Of a stretch of DNA of 64,000 nt, positions 18,470 through 27,614 are shown piece after piece (position 1 is the first letter of the stretch; every line of letters starts with the position of its first letter). The notes below the pieces were generated by a model that had not been told where the DNA came from, searched no databases, and saw only the letters and a program-made list of their open reading frames with translations. The position numbers and the translations under genes are program-made. Source of the stretch: CAVUOA01 sp963742955. GTDB lineage: Bacteria > Bacteroidota > Ignavibacteria > Tepidaquicellales > OLB5. The DNA is taken from the NCBI GenBank assembly GCA_963742955.1, contig CAVUOA010000008.1, forward strand, positions 992,001 to 1,056,000, read 5' to 3'.

Positions 18470-21400
18470 ATGCGCAAGCCAGTTAAGCAGCTTTTTATTG
18501 CAGCTATTGTTCCAATGTTGTTTTTGCAGACTTCGTTCTCCCAGTTAAACTCAAACCGAAGTAATGTAACAGGCCAAAATTTCACTTCTCCGGAAAATCT
18601 TCCCGATTATAAAGTTATTGCTTCAACTTCTTCTTATATAGAGCTGGAGTTTTACCCCGAGTACAGCAAACCTGAAAAAATAAAGTATAATAACGAAGAA
18701 TTTGTTCGTTTAGGATTTACTAACTCTGCTTCGGATGATATTCAAAAATGCCGGAAAGCCGGATATTCCGTTCAGGGTATTTCCGGTAATTCTCCCGTCC
18801 GGGGAAGGAAACAGGATTGAAATAATAGAATATGATGTAAACGAGGCAAATGGAGTAACCCTTGCCCCTGTTCCATCAGTTCAGATGCAGGACCCAAACC
18901 GCAGGGATTTTGAAAATGTAAAATATGCATATATAAAAAATTCATCCGCATATTCGCAAAACAAACTGCTGCCTGATAATCCTGTTACTCTTGAAGAAAT
19001 TGCTCCGCTAAGAGATATTATACTCGGAAAAATTATAATTCACCCGTTCCGCTACAATCCGGTAACAAAAGAGCTTAAACAATACACGCGAATAAGAATC
19101 AGAGTAAGTTACGGGAGCGCACCGGCAGCGATTAACAGAAAAAGAAGCTTAGCGGAAAGAGAGCTGCTGAAAGATATCGCAGTAAACTCCGGTATCGGAC
19201 TTAACTGGATGAATCCAAAGCTGATAAACAGTCCCAAAACAGAAAGTATAATCAACAGCGTGCTTAACACAGGGGATTGGTACAAAATAGAGATTAAAGA
19301 TAACGGAAGCGGCTCAAGCAGCGGAATATATAAAATTACAAAAAGTTTTTTGGAGAGCGCAGGCATTAACTTTACCGGCGTTGACCCGCGGACAATAAAA
19401 ATGTACGGAAACGGCGGTGAGCTCCTTCCCGAAGATATGGTTTCCAACCGCCCCTCCGACCTCGAAGAAATTGCAATTTATATACAGGGAGAAAATGACG
19501 GGCGCTTTGACGCAGGGGATTATATACTGTTTTACGGCAAAAGCGTTAATGACTGGAATGGCAGTTCTGACCCCGGGGGGTTTAAACATTACATAAACTA
19601 TTATTCAAATTCAAATTATTACTGGATAAGGCTTAATACTTCGGGCTTGGGAAAAAGAATGGATACAGTTCAATCACAAAATTCTCCCACCCCGCTTACC
19701 CCTTCATCTTTTACCGAAAAGATGTTCTACGAACCCGAACAAAACAACCTGATATTCGAAGGTAATTTATGGCTTAGCCAGCGTATTTCCAATGGACAGT
19801 CATTCTCCTGGAATAACACTCTGGCCGGTCTTGAAAGTAACTCCGATATAATATACAAAATAAAACCAGCCTGTCATGTGTACTCAGGCACATTTAATTA
19901 CATGCTTCTTAAAGAAGAATATTCAGTCGTATCTGCTAATGTATACACAATGTATTTTTCTTCCGGCAATTACGGCAACTGGATTTGGACGGGAGAAACA
20001 AGCTTTACCGTGAACCAAACGCAGAAAACAAACGGTGAACAGAGCAAATTTACCGCTGAATATCATTGCTCGAACCCTGATGCTGAAGGTTATCTTGACT
20101 GGATGGAAATTCTGTATAAGAGGCGGTTCAACAGCGTTACAAATGATTTTATTCATTTTACCGCTCCCCGGGAACTCTCCGGCATTATTGAATATAATGT
20201 TTCACCGTTTTCAAATAACCAGATAAAAATTTTTGACGTAACACTTCACGATAGAGTAAATATCGTACAGCCGTTAAATATGGGTACAAACAGCGTGAAG
20301 TTTCAGCAGCGGCAGGACTTACTGCAGGGTGAATACTTTGTCATTGGTCAAAACGGGTATAAAACCCCATCGTCTATTTCCGCGAGAATACAAAACCAGA
20401 ATCTTCGCGGAGCATATAACGATGGAGCAAGTTTTGTCATAATTACTCACAGAGACCTCATGCAGGCAGCAAACCGGCTTAAAGAAAGACGTGAAAGCCC
20501 GGGACCGGGGAACCCAAACTACCTTAAAACATACGTTTTTGATATTGATAAAATTTATAATGAGTTCTCAGGCGGAGTTACAGATGCTGCTGCATTGAGG
20601 GATTTTTTAAAATATTGTTACGAGAATTGGCAGGAAAAACCCGTTTATGTTTGCCTGTTTGGCGACGGCAGCCTTGATTACCGTTCAATACTGACAAATA
20701 ACAGCAATAAAGTTCCGCCGTACGAGCACACAGACCCTTTAATTAATGAAGTGCAGGGATATTGTACGGATGATTTTTTTGCCAATGTTGTGCAGGATAC
20801 GTACGGACAGGCCCGATATAGCCGTTGGCAGAATCCCGGCAAACACACTTGAAGATGCAAACAATTATCTTGATAAAATAAGCTGCTACGAAGACCCTTC
20901 AACAAACGAAAACTGGAAAAACAAAATTGTATATGTTGCCGATGACGGCACAACAACCTCAGGACCCGAAAGCTCTATTCATACAGACCAATGCGAAAGA
21001 CTCGCAGAAGAGCACACTCCTGCATATATAGACAAAATTAAACTTTATCTTGTTACCTATCCTACTGTTATAACTTCACAGGGAAGAAGAAAACCCGGTG
21101 TAAACCGTGATATTGTAAAGTACTGGAACGAGGGAGTAATAGCTATCAACTACACGGGACACGGCAGCCCCGATGTATGGGCGCATGAATATGTATTCGA
21201 GAAAAATATTGTATTAAGCCAGCTGAACAACAACTGTAAATATCCTTTTCTTACGGTTGCAAGCTGTGATTTTTCAAAATTTGATAATCCGTTAAATGTA
21301 AGCGGCGGAGAGATTCTTGTTATTGCGCAGGGAAAAGGTTCAATCGTCTCGATTGGTGCAACACGCCCTGTAGAATCGGGAGGTAATGAAGTGTTAAATA

Positions 21401-22608
21401 ACCAGTTCTGGAATCAAATTTTTCTTCCGCGGGATACACTGCTTCTGCAAAACAGGTTCGGAAAAGCTTTATTTACAACAAAAAATTATATTTCGTACGG
21501 ATTGAATGAAAAAAAATTCGTATTACTGGGTGACCCCTCTGAAAGAGTTCAATACCCGCGTTATTTATCACGCATAGACAGCATAGGGGGATTGCACGGC
21601 GATACAATGAAAGCGCTAAGCAAAATAATTATTCACGGCTCTGTTTTGAAACCGGATAATTCACTTTGGTCGGATTATAACGGTAACACACATACAAAAA
21701 TTTATGATGTATTACGCGTTATAAGAATGACTGATGAAAATAATATTTTGTTTGTTTTTAAGCTTCCGGGAGGATTAATATATTCCGGTTCATCTTCCAT
21801 CAGAAACGGAAAATGGAAAACAGAATTCATTGTGCCAAAGGACATTTCTTATCTGAATCAGCACGGCTGGATGTTAAATTATTATTACAATAATAACGCT
21901 GACGGCTCGGGGCTTGATACCTCATTTATTGTAGGCGGAATAAATTACGGCGCATCAATAGATTCTACAGGACCTGATATAAAGCTTTTCCTTAATAACA
22001 GGAATTTCAGAAGCGGTGATATTGTAAATCCCGATTACAAATTAATTGCCGATTTGTTCGATGAATCAGGCATAAATACAACAGGCACTATAGGGCATAA
22101 GATTGAAGCAATTATCGATAACAATGAAAACAATAAGTATGACCTGACTAATTTTTATAACAGCGATACCACTTATAAATCAGGTACACTTGAATATGAC
22201 TTTTACGATATTGCCGAAGGCAAACACACTATGAAGCTGAAGGCGTGGGATACTTATAACAATTCAACCGAAGCGCAAATTGAATTCACCGTTTCAAATT
22301 CATCTTCATTGAAGATAACAAACGTATTTAACTATCCAAACCCGTTTAAGGATAATACATCATTTACTTTTCAGCATAATTACAGCGGTGCAATTAATGT
22401 TTCAATCAAAATTTACACTGTATCCGGCAGGCTGATTAAGAAAATCGAAAGAAATAACATTAGCGATAAGTTCGTTGTAATCGGATGGACAGGAACCGAT
22501 GAAGACGGCGAGAAGCTGGCTAACGGAGTTTATATTTATAAGCTGATTATAACTGCTGATAACGGTACGAGTGAAAATGCATTGGGAAAATTAGCTGTGC
22601 TGAAGTAA
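18470..22608 (+). CDS. porU: Type IX secretion system sortase PorU, C25 gingipain family (two frameshifts)
   Basis: About 1,380 residues lie in three overlapping frames (18470-18820, 18735-20852, 20746-22608). A signal peptide (IAAIVPMLFLQTSFSQ) is followed by a propeptide-like region and a peptidase C25 domain. The catalytic His is in INYTGHGSPDVWAHE and the Cys in TVASCDFSKFDN. The C-terminal ~90 residues, from ITNVFNYPNPFKD to GVYIYKL, are a type IX (Por) sorting domain, as PorU itself carries. PorU removes that domain from cargo proteins and links them to A-LPS at the cell surface. The first break is an extra T in KAGYPFR (~18766); the second falls before RPDIAVGRIPANT (~20800-20812). Both sides of each break are well conserved, so these look like consensus errors. 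Confidence 0.9.
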
Positions 22609-23046
22609 ACACCCTCCCGCACCATAGGTGCGTTCCCCTCCGCCGAATGGGAGGGAATGTAACTCGAATCACCGATTCGAGTCGAAACGGAGTTTCGATT
22701 TACATATCACTCTGTAGAAAAATGGGAGTTAACAGAGACCAAACCATTTTACCCAGATTCGCGCCTTCGACTGCCTGCTTGCAGGGAGGCGGGAATCCCA
22801 TTAATGAAACAAACAAGGTATCCAATCTCCCCCACTCTGGGGGAGATTAAGAGGGGGTCAGAAGCAGACTTTCTATTTGTCATGCTGAACTTATTTCAGC
22901 ATCTCCGCTTGGGACCCTGAAAACAATCCGCCTTGGCGGACAGGGTAACAAAGATACCCTCTCCTTTGGAGAGGGGCGGGGTGAGGCTAATCTCAATTGA
23001 TACTTCCATCATCTTTCACTAAATTGTGTGAAAATCCACAATATAT
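22609..23046. repeat. 438-base intergenic block built from several dispersed repeats
   Basis: No gene is present. Recognisable units in order are: a CCTCCCGC/GGGAGGG hairpin at 22611-22658, an ACTCGAATC-GATTCGAGT inverted repeat (~22672-22684), and CGAAACGGAGTTTCG. A GCGGGAATCCC-type unit with an inserted CTGCCTGCTTGCAGG palindrome (~22755-22800) is next, followed by CTCCCCCACTCTGGGGGAG. Then come GTCATGCTGAACTTATTTC-AGCATCT (~22880), CCGCCTTGGCGG, and finally CCCTCTCCTTTGGAGAGGGGCGGGGTGAGG (~22957-22986). It is a hotspot for REP-like elements between porU and rpiB. Confidence 0.7.
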
Positions 23047-23496
23047 ATGCAAAAAATTGTCATTGGGGGAGACCACAGGGGATTTCCTTTAAAAGAACAA
23101 ATCAAGAAATCACTTTCAGGGAAATATGATATAATAGATGCAGGAGCATTTAATGCGGAGCCGTCGGACTATCCCGATATTGCGCGTGGAGTTGTAAAAC
23201 ATATTCTTTCGGGTGAGTGCGAAAAAGGTATTTTAATCTGCGGAAGCGGAGTGGGCGCTTCCGTTGCGGCAAGTAAATTTAAAGACATCCGCGCCTCGAT
23301 GTGCCACGATACTTTTTCTGCGCACCAGGGCGTTGAAGACGATGATATGAACGTGCTCTGTTTAGGCAGCGGAATTGTGGGACTCTCACTTTCGGTTGAC
23401 CTTATAGAAGTGTTTATGAACGCAAAGTTCAAAGGCGAGGAGAGATTTGTAAGGCGGCTAAAGAAAGTTAAAGAAATAGAAGACTCGGGAAGCTAA
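23047..23496 (+). CDS. rpiB: Ribose-5-phosphate isomerase B
   Basis: The 149-residue protein is the usual size for RpiB/LacAB isomerases. GGDHRGFPLKEQI at the start, a D-A-G-x-F/Y segment (DAGAFNAEPSDYPDIA), GILICGSGVGASVAA with the active-site Cys, and DDMNVLCLGSGIVG are the conserved blocks. It interconverts ribose-5-phosphate and ribulose-5-phosphate in the non-oxidative pentose phosphate pathway, cytoplasmic. It converges on aat with a 4-base overlap of the two stop codons. Confidence 0.95.
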   Translation: MQKIVIGGDHRGFPLKEQIKKSLSGKYDIIDAGAFNAEPSDYPDIARGVVKHILSGECEKGILICGSGVGASVAASKFKDIRASMCHDTFSAHQGVEDDDMNVLCLGSGIVGLSLSVDLIEVFMNAKFKGEERFVRRLKKVKEIEDSGS

Positions 23497-24105
23497 TATT
23501 TAAACCTGCAATCACGCTTCATTGCGCTTTCAAGGATTTTGTGATAATCATTTTTTGATATATCCACCGCACCAAAAATTTTAAAATGCGTTGTCATCAT
23601 TTGTATATCAAGCAGAATGTAAGAGTTCTGCTTTAATATTTCATAGAGCTTAATAACCGCAGCTTTAGATGCGTTGCTCTTAAGGTAAAACATAGATTCC
23701 CCGAAGAATGCGCCTTTGTATGCAACACCGTACAATCCGCCGGCAAGCCTGCCGTTATGCCACGCTTCAACGCTGTGAGCATATCCGTTCTCGAATAATT
23801 CCGTATACGCTTTTACAATCAGCCTGTTAATCCATGTCGAATCCCTGTCGGCGCAGTAAGCAATAACTTTATCGAACGCGGTATCGATTCTTATCTCAAA
23901 CTCATTTTTCTTTAATACCTGTGAAAGCGAACGGGGAATATGTATACGGCTTGTCGGAAGCTCAACGGGAAGTATTGCGCGCGGGGCTTGTTTCGTACCA
24001 GCTGATAGAATCGTCCTCCTCCCCCATCGGGAAAATTCCCATCGAATAGCCGTTTAAAACATCCTTCCAGTCGAGATGATAATATTTATAAACGGTGTTC
24101 TTCAA
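23493..24105 (-). CDS. aat: Leucyl/phenylalanyl-tRNA-protein transferase (one frameshift)
   Basis: The C-terminal frame has GGLYGVAYKGAFFGESMFYL, the signature of Aat; the catalytic-site region EAWHNGRLAGG lies just upstream in the same frame. The N-terminal part, YHLDWKDVLNGYSMGIFPMG, is in another frame. One surplus C near 23983 (in the SPRAILPVELP segment) rejoins them. No ATG lies in frame after the clpS stop, so I take TTG at 24105 (or CTG at 24114) as start; a second small error could hide the true one. The enzyme adds Leu or Phe to proteins starting with Lys or Arg, making N-degrons that ClpS delivers to ClpAP. The clpS gene lies immediately upstream on the same strand, so the pair is functionally linked. 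Confidence 0.85.
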
Positions 24106-24132
24106 AGAGGGCAGGGTTAATAAACGAAGATT

Positions 24133-24414
24133 TTAAACATTAACTTCAATAGAAGTCTTAAGGTTAATTTCCTCAAGGACAGACTGCGCTTTAAGGCATT
24201 TACCTATTGTGCCCGTAAGCACAATTGCCCTGCCTTTGTTATGAGCTTCAAGCGTTATCGCTTCGGCTTTATCATATCCGTAACCGGTTGCTTTCATAAC
24301 CTGAGATATTACTTCTTCGAATTCATGGTGTGAATCGTTAAAGAGTATCAGGCTGAAGCCTTCATTTCCAACATCAATATCGGCAGTTTCTAATATTTCT
24401 TCGGGTTTAAGCAA
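24133..24414 (-). CDS. clpS: ATP-dependent Clp protease adaptor ClpS
   Basis: The 93-residue protein has the ClpS core: LILFNDSHHEFEEVISQVMKATGY, then KAEAITLEAHNKGRAIVLTG and a final SVLEEINL helix. The Asn-Asp pair in FNDSHHEF and the His in EAHNKG correspond to residues that bind N-terminal degron residues. It recognises Leu, Phe, Trp and Tyr at protein N-termini and hands them to ClpAP/ClpCP. The aat gene that generates some of these degrons follows directly. Confidence 0.93.
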   Translation of the reverse strand: MLKPEEILETADIDVGNEGFSLILFNDSHHEFEEVISQVMKATGYGYDKAEAITLEAHNKGRAIVLTGTIGKCLKAQSVLEEINLKTSIEVNV

Positions 24415-24445
24415 TGCTAATTAAACATGAGTTAGGGTTTACTCA

Positions 24446-24473
24446 ATTCGATGTACTAAATTCGATGTACTAA
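24446..24473. repeat. Two tandem 14-base repeats upstream of clpS
   Basis: ATTCGATGTACTAA occurs twice in direct tandem, flanked on both sides by TACTCAATT-like sequence. It lies 32-59 bases before the clpS start, in the position of a leader or operator. The GTAC centre makes each copy partly palindromic. Confidence 0.6.
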
Positions 24474-24498
24474 ATAAATAGTACTCAATTTAATTTTT

Positions 24499-26035
24499 TT
24501 AATTCCAATCCTCTTCATAATCAAAAGCCGATTGCCTTCCGCCGGGCTGGGTTTTTTCTCTTAGCATGCTCCCGAGCATATCTTTGTAAGATACGGAATC
24601 ATCGGCTTCATCTTTTGCAATTTTCGAATTTTGATGCAAACCATCAAGTACAAATTCCATCATAGTGGCAAACTCATACTCATTCTTAGGGGTTTTGGCG
24701 TGTTTTTTAACGAATTGTTCAAGTCCCTTTACTTTTTTCAGCTCTGTAAAATAGGTTTCAAAATCCATATCATCACTAAGCTCTATAGCATTCCCCTGCT
24801 CAAACCACCTGACAATTTCGCCGTAAATATCAGGCTCGGCGGAAGCTTCGGGTTTTCTTGACTTTCTTTGCAGCGGGTCAGGAAAATATTTCTTAAAAAT
24901 CTGTCTTACGCTTTTTCCGATTAATGCCTTGGAAACTTTTACCGTCCCTTCCTGTTCGCCTTCGAACACAAGCTCAATTTTTCCCGTCATGCCGGGCAGT
25001 ACCGTTTGCAAATCGGTTATCCTCGGGAAAATTGTTTGCTCATTGTTAACAAGCGCCCTTCTTTCGGCATTGCTTATGAGATTTTCCATAACGGAAATTG
25101 ACATCCTTGCGCTAACGCCGGATTTCTGCTCAACAAACTCGCTTTTCCTTGCTTCCTGCGCTATTACTTCAACAATCTCTTTTATATAATAAGGAATTAC
25201 CACCTGCATACCTTCATCGCGGTCTATCCAGCTTTGCGATTCGGTTATTTTGATTCCGTCTTCTATTGTTTTGGGATAGTGGGTTAGAATCTGCGAATCA
25301 ATCCTGTCTTTCAGCGGAGTGATAATATTTCCCCTGTTTGTATAATCCTCCGGGTTTGCTGTGAAGACAATAAATATATCAAGCGGTATTCTGATATTGA
25401 ACCCGCGGATTTGAATATCTTTTTCCTGCATAATATTCAGCAAGCCGACCTGTATTCTCGGCTGCAGGTCAGGAAGCTCGTTAATTACAAATATTCCCCT
25501 GTTGCAGCGCGGAATAATTCCGAAATGTATTGCCCCCTCATGCGAGTAATATAATCTTTGTGTTGCAGCTTTTATTGGGTCGATGTCACCAATTAAATCG
25601 GCAATTGTAACATCGGGAGTTGCAAGCTTCTCGCCGTAGCGCATCTCAGGTGTTATCCATTCAATTTCTGTATATTCACCGTGCTCATTAACTGTATCAA
25701 CTGCAAATTTCGAAATAGGCTTAAACGGGTTATCATTTATTTCAGAGCCTTTTATAACCGGTGTGTAATTTATCGAGCAGTGAAATAAGCATTCTTGCAA
25801 TTTTTGTTTTCGCCTGTCCCCGAAGCCCGAGGAAAATTATATCATGTTTTGCAAGAACGGCATTAACAACTGCAGGGACTACGGTTTTTTCATAACCTAC
25901 AATTCCTTCAAAAAGCTCTTCGCCGCTTTTTAATTTTTTAATTAAGTTATTTCTTATTTCGTCTTTGACAGATTGGACGCAGTAACCGCTTTTTTTCAGT
26001 TCTCCAACGGTTTTCGGCAATGAACTTTCCGGCAT
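24499..26035 (-). CDS. MoxR/magnesium-chelatase-like AAA+ ATPase (one frameshift)
   Basis: A protein of about 510 residues is split into 26035-25742 and 25800-24499 by one indel near 25765. A Walker A variant FLGLRGQAKTK lies at residues ~68-78. Walker B with sensor follows as GIFVINELPDL, and the arginine-finger region as TPLKDRIDSQILTHYP. HFGIIPRCNRG and VFTANPEDYTNRG are typical of the ChlI/MoxR branch of AAA+ proteins. Beyond residue ~330 it carries a helical tail rich in charged residues. Relatives work with a von Willebrand factor A partner as chaperones for metal insertion or complex assembly; no such partner is visible nearby on either side. The unusual Ala before Lys in Walker A should still bind ATP. 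Substrate unknown. Confidence 0.82.
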
Positions 26036-26065
26036 TAAATAATTCTCTTTCTAAGCTGAATAATC

Positions 26066-26506
26066 TTAAGTGTTTCCCTTGGGGTTATAGTGTATATAAG
26101 AATGCAGTATTTCGATATTTTGTTCCTTTTCCTCAACCTGTGCCTGCATAAGGTCACGCATCGAAACAACGCCGATGAGCTTATTGCCTTCTCTTACGGG
26201 AACATGGCGGATACCCTCCTGTTTCATAATCCGGAGGCACTCATCACAAGAATCATCTGATTCCATTAAAATAACACGTTTGGTCATGGCATCTTCAATT
26301 TTAGTTTTTTCGATATCAAGCCTGCCTGCAACACATCTAACCATAAGGTCGCGTTCTGAAAATATGCCAACCAGCCTGTCACCGTGGAGCACAGGCACGG
26401 CGCCGACTTTATGTTCAGACATGTAATTTACAACTTCAAGAACGCTAAGTCCTTTGTTTACGTACCGCATTTCCTGTGTGCGGACAAGGTCTCCCAAAGT
26501 TCTCAT
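26066..26506 (-). CDS. CBS-pair domain protein
   Basis: The 146-residue protein is composed of two CBS repeats: residues ~8-65 (SVLEVVNYMSEHKVGAVPVLHGDRLVGIFSERDLM) and ~75-130 (IRHVPVREGNKLIGVVSMRDLM). Stand-alone CBS pairs bind adenine nucleotides and act as energy sensors or regulatory subunits. No attached catalytic domain is present. It lies upstream of the AAA+ ATPase gene on the same strand with a 30-base gap, suggesting cotranscription. Confidence 0.92.
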   Translation of the reverse strand: MRTLGDLVRTQEMRYVNKGLSVLEVVNYMSEHKVGAVPVLHGDRLVGIFSERDLMVRCVAGRLDIEKTKIEDAMTKRVILMESDDSCDECLRIMKQEGIRHVPVREGNKLIGVVSMRDLMQAQVEEKEQNIEILHSYIHYNPKGNT

Positions 26507-26547
26507 TACATAACTCCTTTCGGTTTAAATTATTGCTCGTTAAGGTC

Positions 26548-26574
26548 AAAAACCCATATAAAATATGGGTTTTG
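26548..26574. terminator. Strong AT-flanked hairpin, possible bidirectional terminator
   Basis: AAAACCCATAT and ATATGGGTTTT form an 11-base-pair stem around an AA-like loop, with T-rich sequence on the right and A-rich on the left. It lies 42 bases before the CBS start, on the wrong side to end the CBS gene, so it more likely terminates leftward or rightward readthrough from elsewhere. Confidence 0.5.
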
Positions 26575-26852
26575 GGTTTTGATGTCAAGATAAGAATATT
26601 TTTACAAAGATGCGGAAGAAAGGAGGGACTTAATGTTCTTATTCCGGCGCTTGCAATGGAATCAAACCTCCTTTTCAAAATAACAAACCTTTATTCAACG
26701 CGGCGTCGGGAATATTCCCGAGGCCACATAAATGCCAAAAAAGTGGTGAAAGTGGGCATAATACAGGAAAGTAATCTGGAAATCTGCGAAATCATTTAAA
26801 TCAGTGTAAATAGGCGGTTCAGTCGTCATCCTCATATATAAGAATATACCCC

Positions 26853-26883
26853 TTGACTTCCCTGAAATAATCAGTTATATTTG
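26853..26883 (+). promoter_or_regulatory. Predicted promoter TTG-N20-TATATTTG with no known downstream gene
   Basis: TTG at 26853-26855 is followed after 20 bases by TATATTTG at 26876-26883. That matches TAnnTTTG and has the same spacing as the promoters before the genes at 55986 and 58655. It points rightward, but both flanking genes are on the minus strand, so a short untranslated or small-protein transcript is implied. Confidence 0.5.
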
Positions 26884-26890
26884 CATTATA

Positions 26891-26922
26891 TCCCCTCCCC
26901 TTCGGGGAGGGCAGGGGTGGGG
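26891..26922. repeat. Dispersed palindromic repeat (CCCCTCCCC-TTCG-GGGGAGGG unit)
   Basis: TCCCCTCCCC-TTCG-GGGAGGG is followed by CAGGGGTGGGG, the same design as the units at 14463, 22957, 61114 and 63417. Confidence 0.7.
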
Positions 26923-27090
26923 TATCAGCGTAATCTGTGGTTGTTCTTTGTCATATTTGGTCGCCGTAAAATGAAAAAAAAGAAGTTGATACCTAAATTC
27001 TTTAATAACAATAGCTTGAAACAAAAATGCGGTTTTAAGTTACCTTAAGTTACCTATTGATAACTTATTGTTTCTACGGAGGAAATTGAT

Positions 27091-27162
27091 ATGAAGGGTA
27101 ACTTAGTTACCCGGGGTACCCCCTATGAAAGTAGGGTCTTGGTGTCGCCAGTGACCCTGTAA
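27091..27162 (+). CDS. Candidate 23-residue small protein with ideal ribosome-binding site
   Basis: ATG at 27091 is preceded by GGAGG at 27078-27082, an 8-base spacing that is better than most genes in this window. The frame encodes MKGNLVTRGTPYESRVLVSP plus a short tail. The first codons overlap a 17-base palindrome GGGTAACTTAGTTACCC and a 10-base GGGGTACCCC. It lies ~200 bases downstream of the orphan promoter at 26853. It could be a leader peptide or simply chance; coding status is unproven. Confidence 0.25.
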   Translation: MKGNLVTRGTPYESRVLVSPVTL

Positions 27163-27197
27163 ACGGTGAGGCTGCGGGAGAAATCTTCTAAAACCCG

Positions 27198-27221
27198 GAT
27201 TCCCGCCTTCGCGGGAATGAC
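27198..27221. repeat. REP-like unit, exact inverted copy at 54262-54285
   Basis: The 24-base unit around ATTCCCGCC-TTC-GCGGGAAT is an 8-base-pair hairpin. Its reverse complement occurs without any change at 54262-54285. Confidence 0.8.
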
Positions 27222-27227
27222 AATTAA

Positions 27228-27611
27228 TTATATCACAGCTTCGGTTTCAATTTCAACCAGCATACCGGGCGAGATAAATCCCTTCACTTCAATCATAGTG
27301 CAGCAGGGCTTTATTTTACCGAAATACTCCGCGTGCGCTCTGCCGATTTCTTCCCAGCGCGAAATATCGGTAACATAGATTCTGTTGCTGATGACATTCT
27401 CAAGCGAAGCGCCAAGCTGTTCAAGGTAAATTTCTATCTTGCTGAAAATGTATTTTGTCTGGGTGTATGCATCGTCTTTGCCGATAATTTCGCTGTTCTC
27501 ATCAATTGCGGTGGTGCCGCCTATGCGGATAATGTTTCCCGCTTTAACAGCGCGCGAGTACCCGACGATGGATTCCCACTTGGCCCCGCTTGAGAGCTTT
27601 TTGATTTCCAT
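27228..27611 (-). CDS. RidA (YjgF/YER057c/UK114) family protein
   Basis: The 127-residue protein is the standard size of the Rid family. IVGYSRAVKAGNIIRIGGTTAID gives the first conserved block. The C-terminal CCTMIEVKGFISPGMLVEIETEAVI aligns with the RidA end, but the usual Arg-x-x-Val-x-V deaminase signature appears as MIEVKG, so Arg is not seen at the expected place. True RidA hydrolyses reactive 2-aminoacrylate; lack of that Arg suggests one of the other Rid subfamilies, whose roles are less clear. It lies 3 bases from the serine hydrolase gene. Confidence 0.85.
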   Translation of the reverse strand: MEIKKLSSGAKWESIVGYSRAVKAGNIIRIGGTTAIDENSEIIGKDDAYTQTKYIFSKIEIYLEQLGASLENVISNRIYVTDISRWEEIGRAHAEYFGKIKPCCTMIEVKGFISPGMLVEIETEAVI

Positions 27612-27614
27612 AAG

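Larger units (their letters stand above)
26507..27227. other. 721-base gap between CBS and RidA genes with regulatory and repeat content
   Basis: No conserved protein gene is present. It holds a strong hairpin at 26548-26574, a plus-strand promoter at 26853-26883, a palindromic repeat at 26891-26922, two tiny plus-strand frames (26971-27048 and 27091-27162) and a REP unit at 27198-27221. The 107-codon frame 26476-26799 has no recognisable features and I do not call it. Confidence 0.5.

Noticed and set aside
22647..22850. 67-codon plus-strand frame after porU
   Set aside because: Entirely made of REP-like repeat units; no protein features.
26476..26799. 107-codon plus-strand frame opposite the CBS gene start
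   Set aside because: Overlaps a real gene and a terminator-like hairpin; no recognisable domain.
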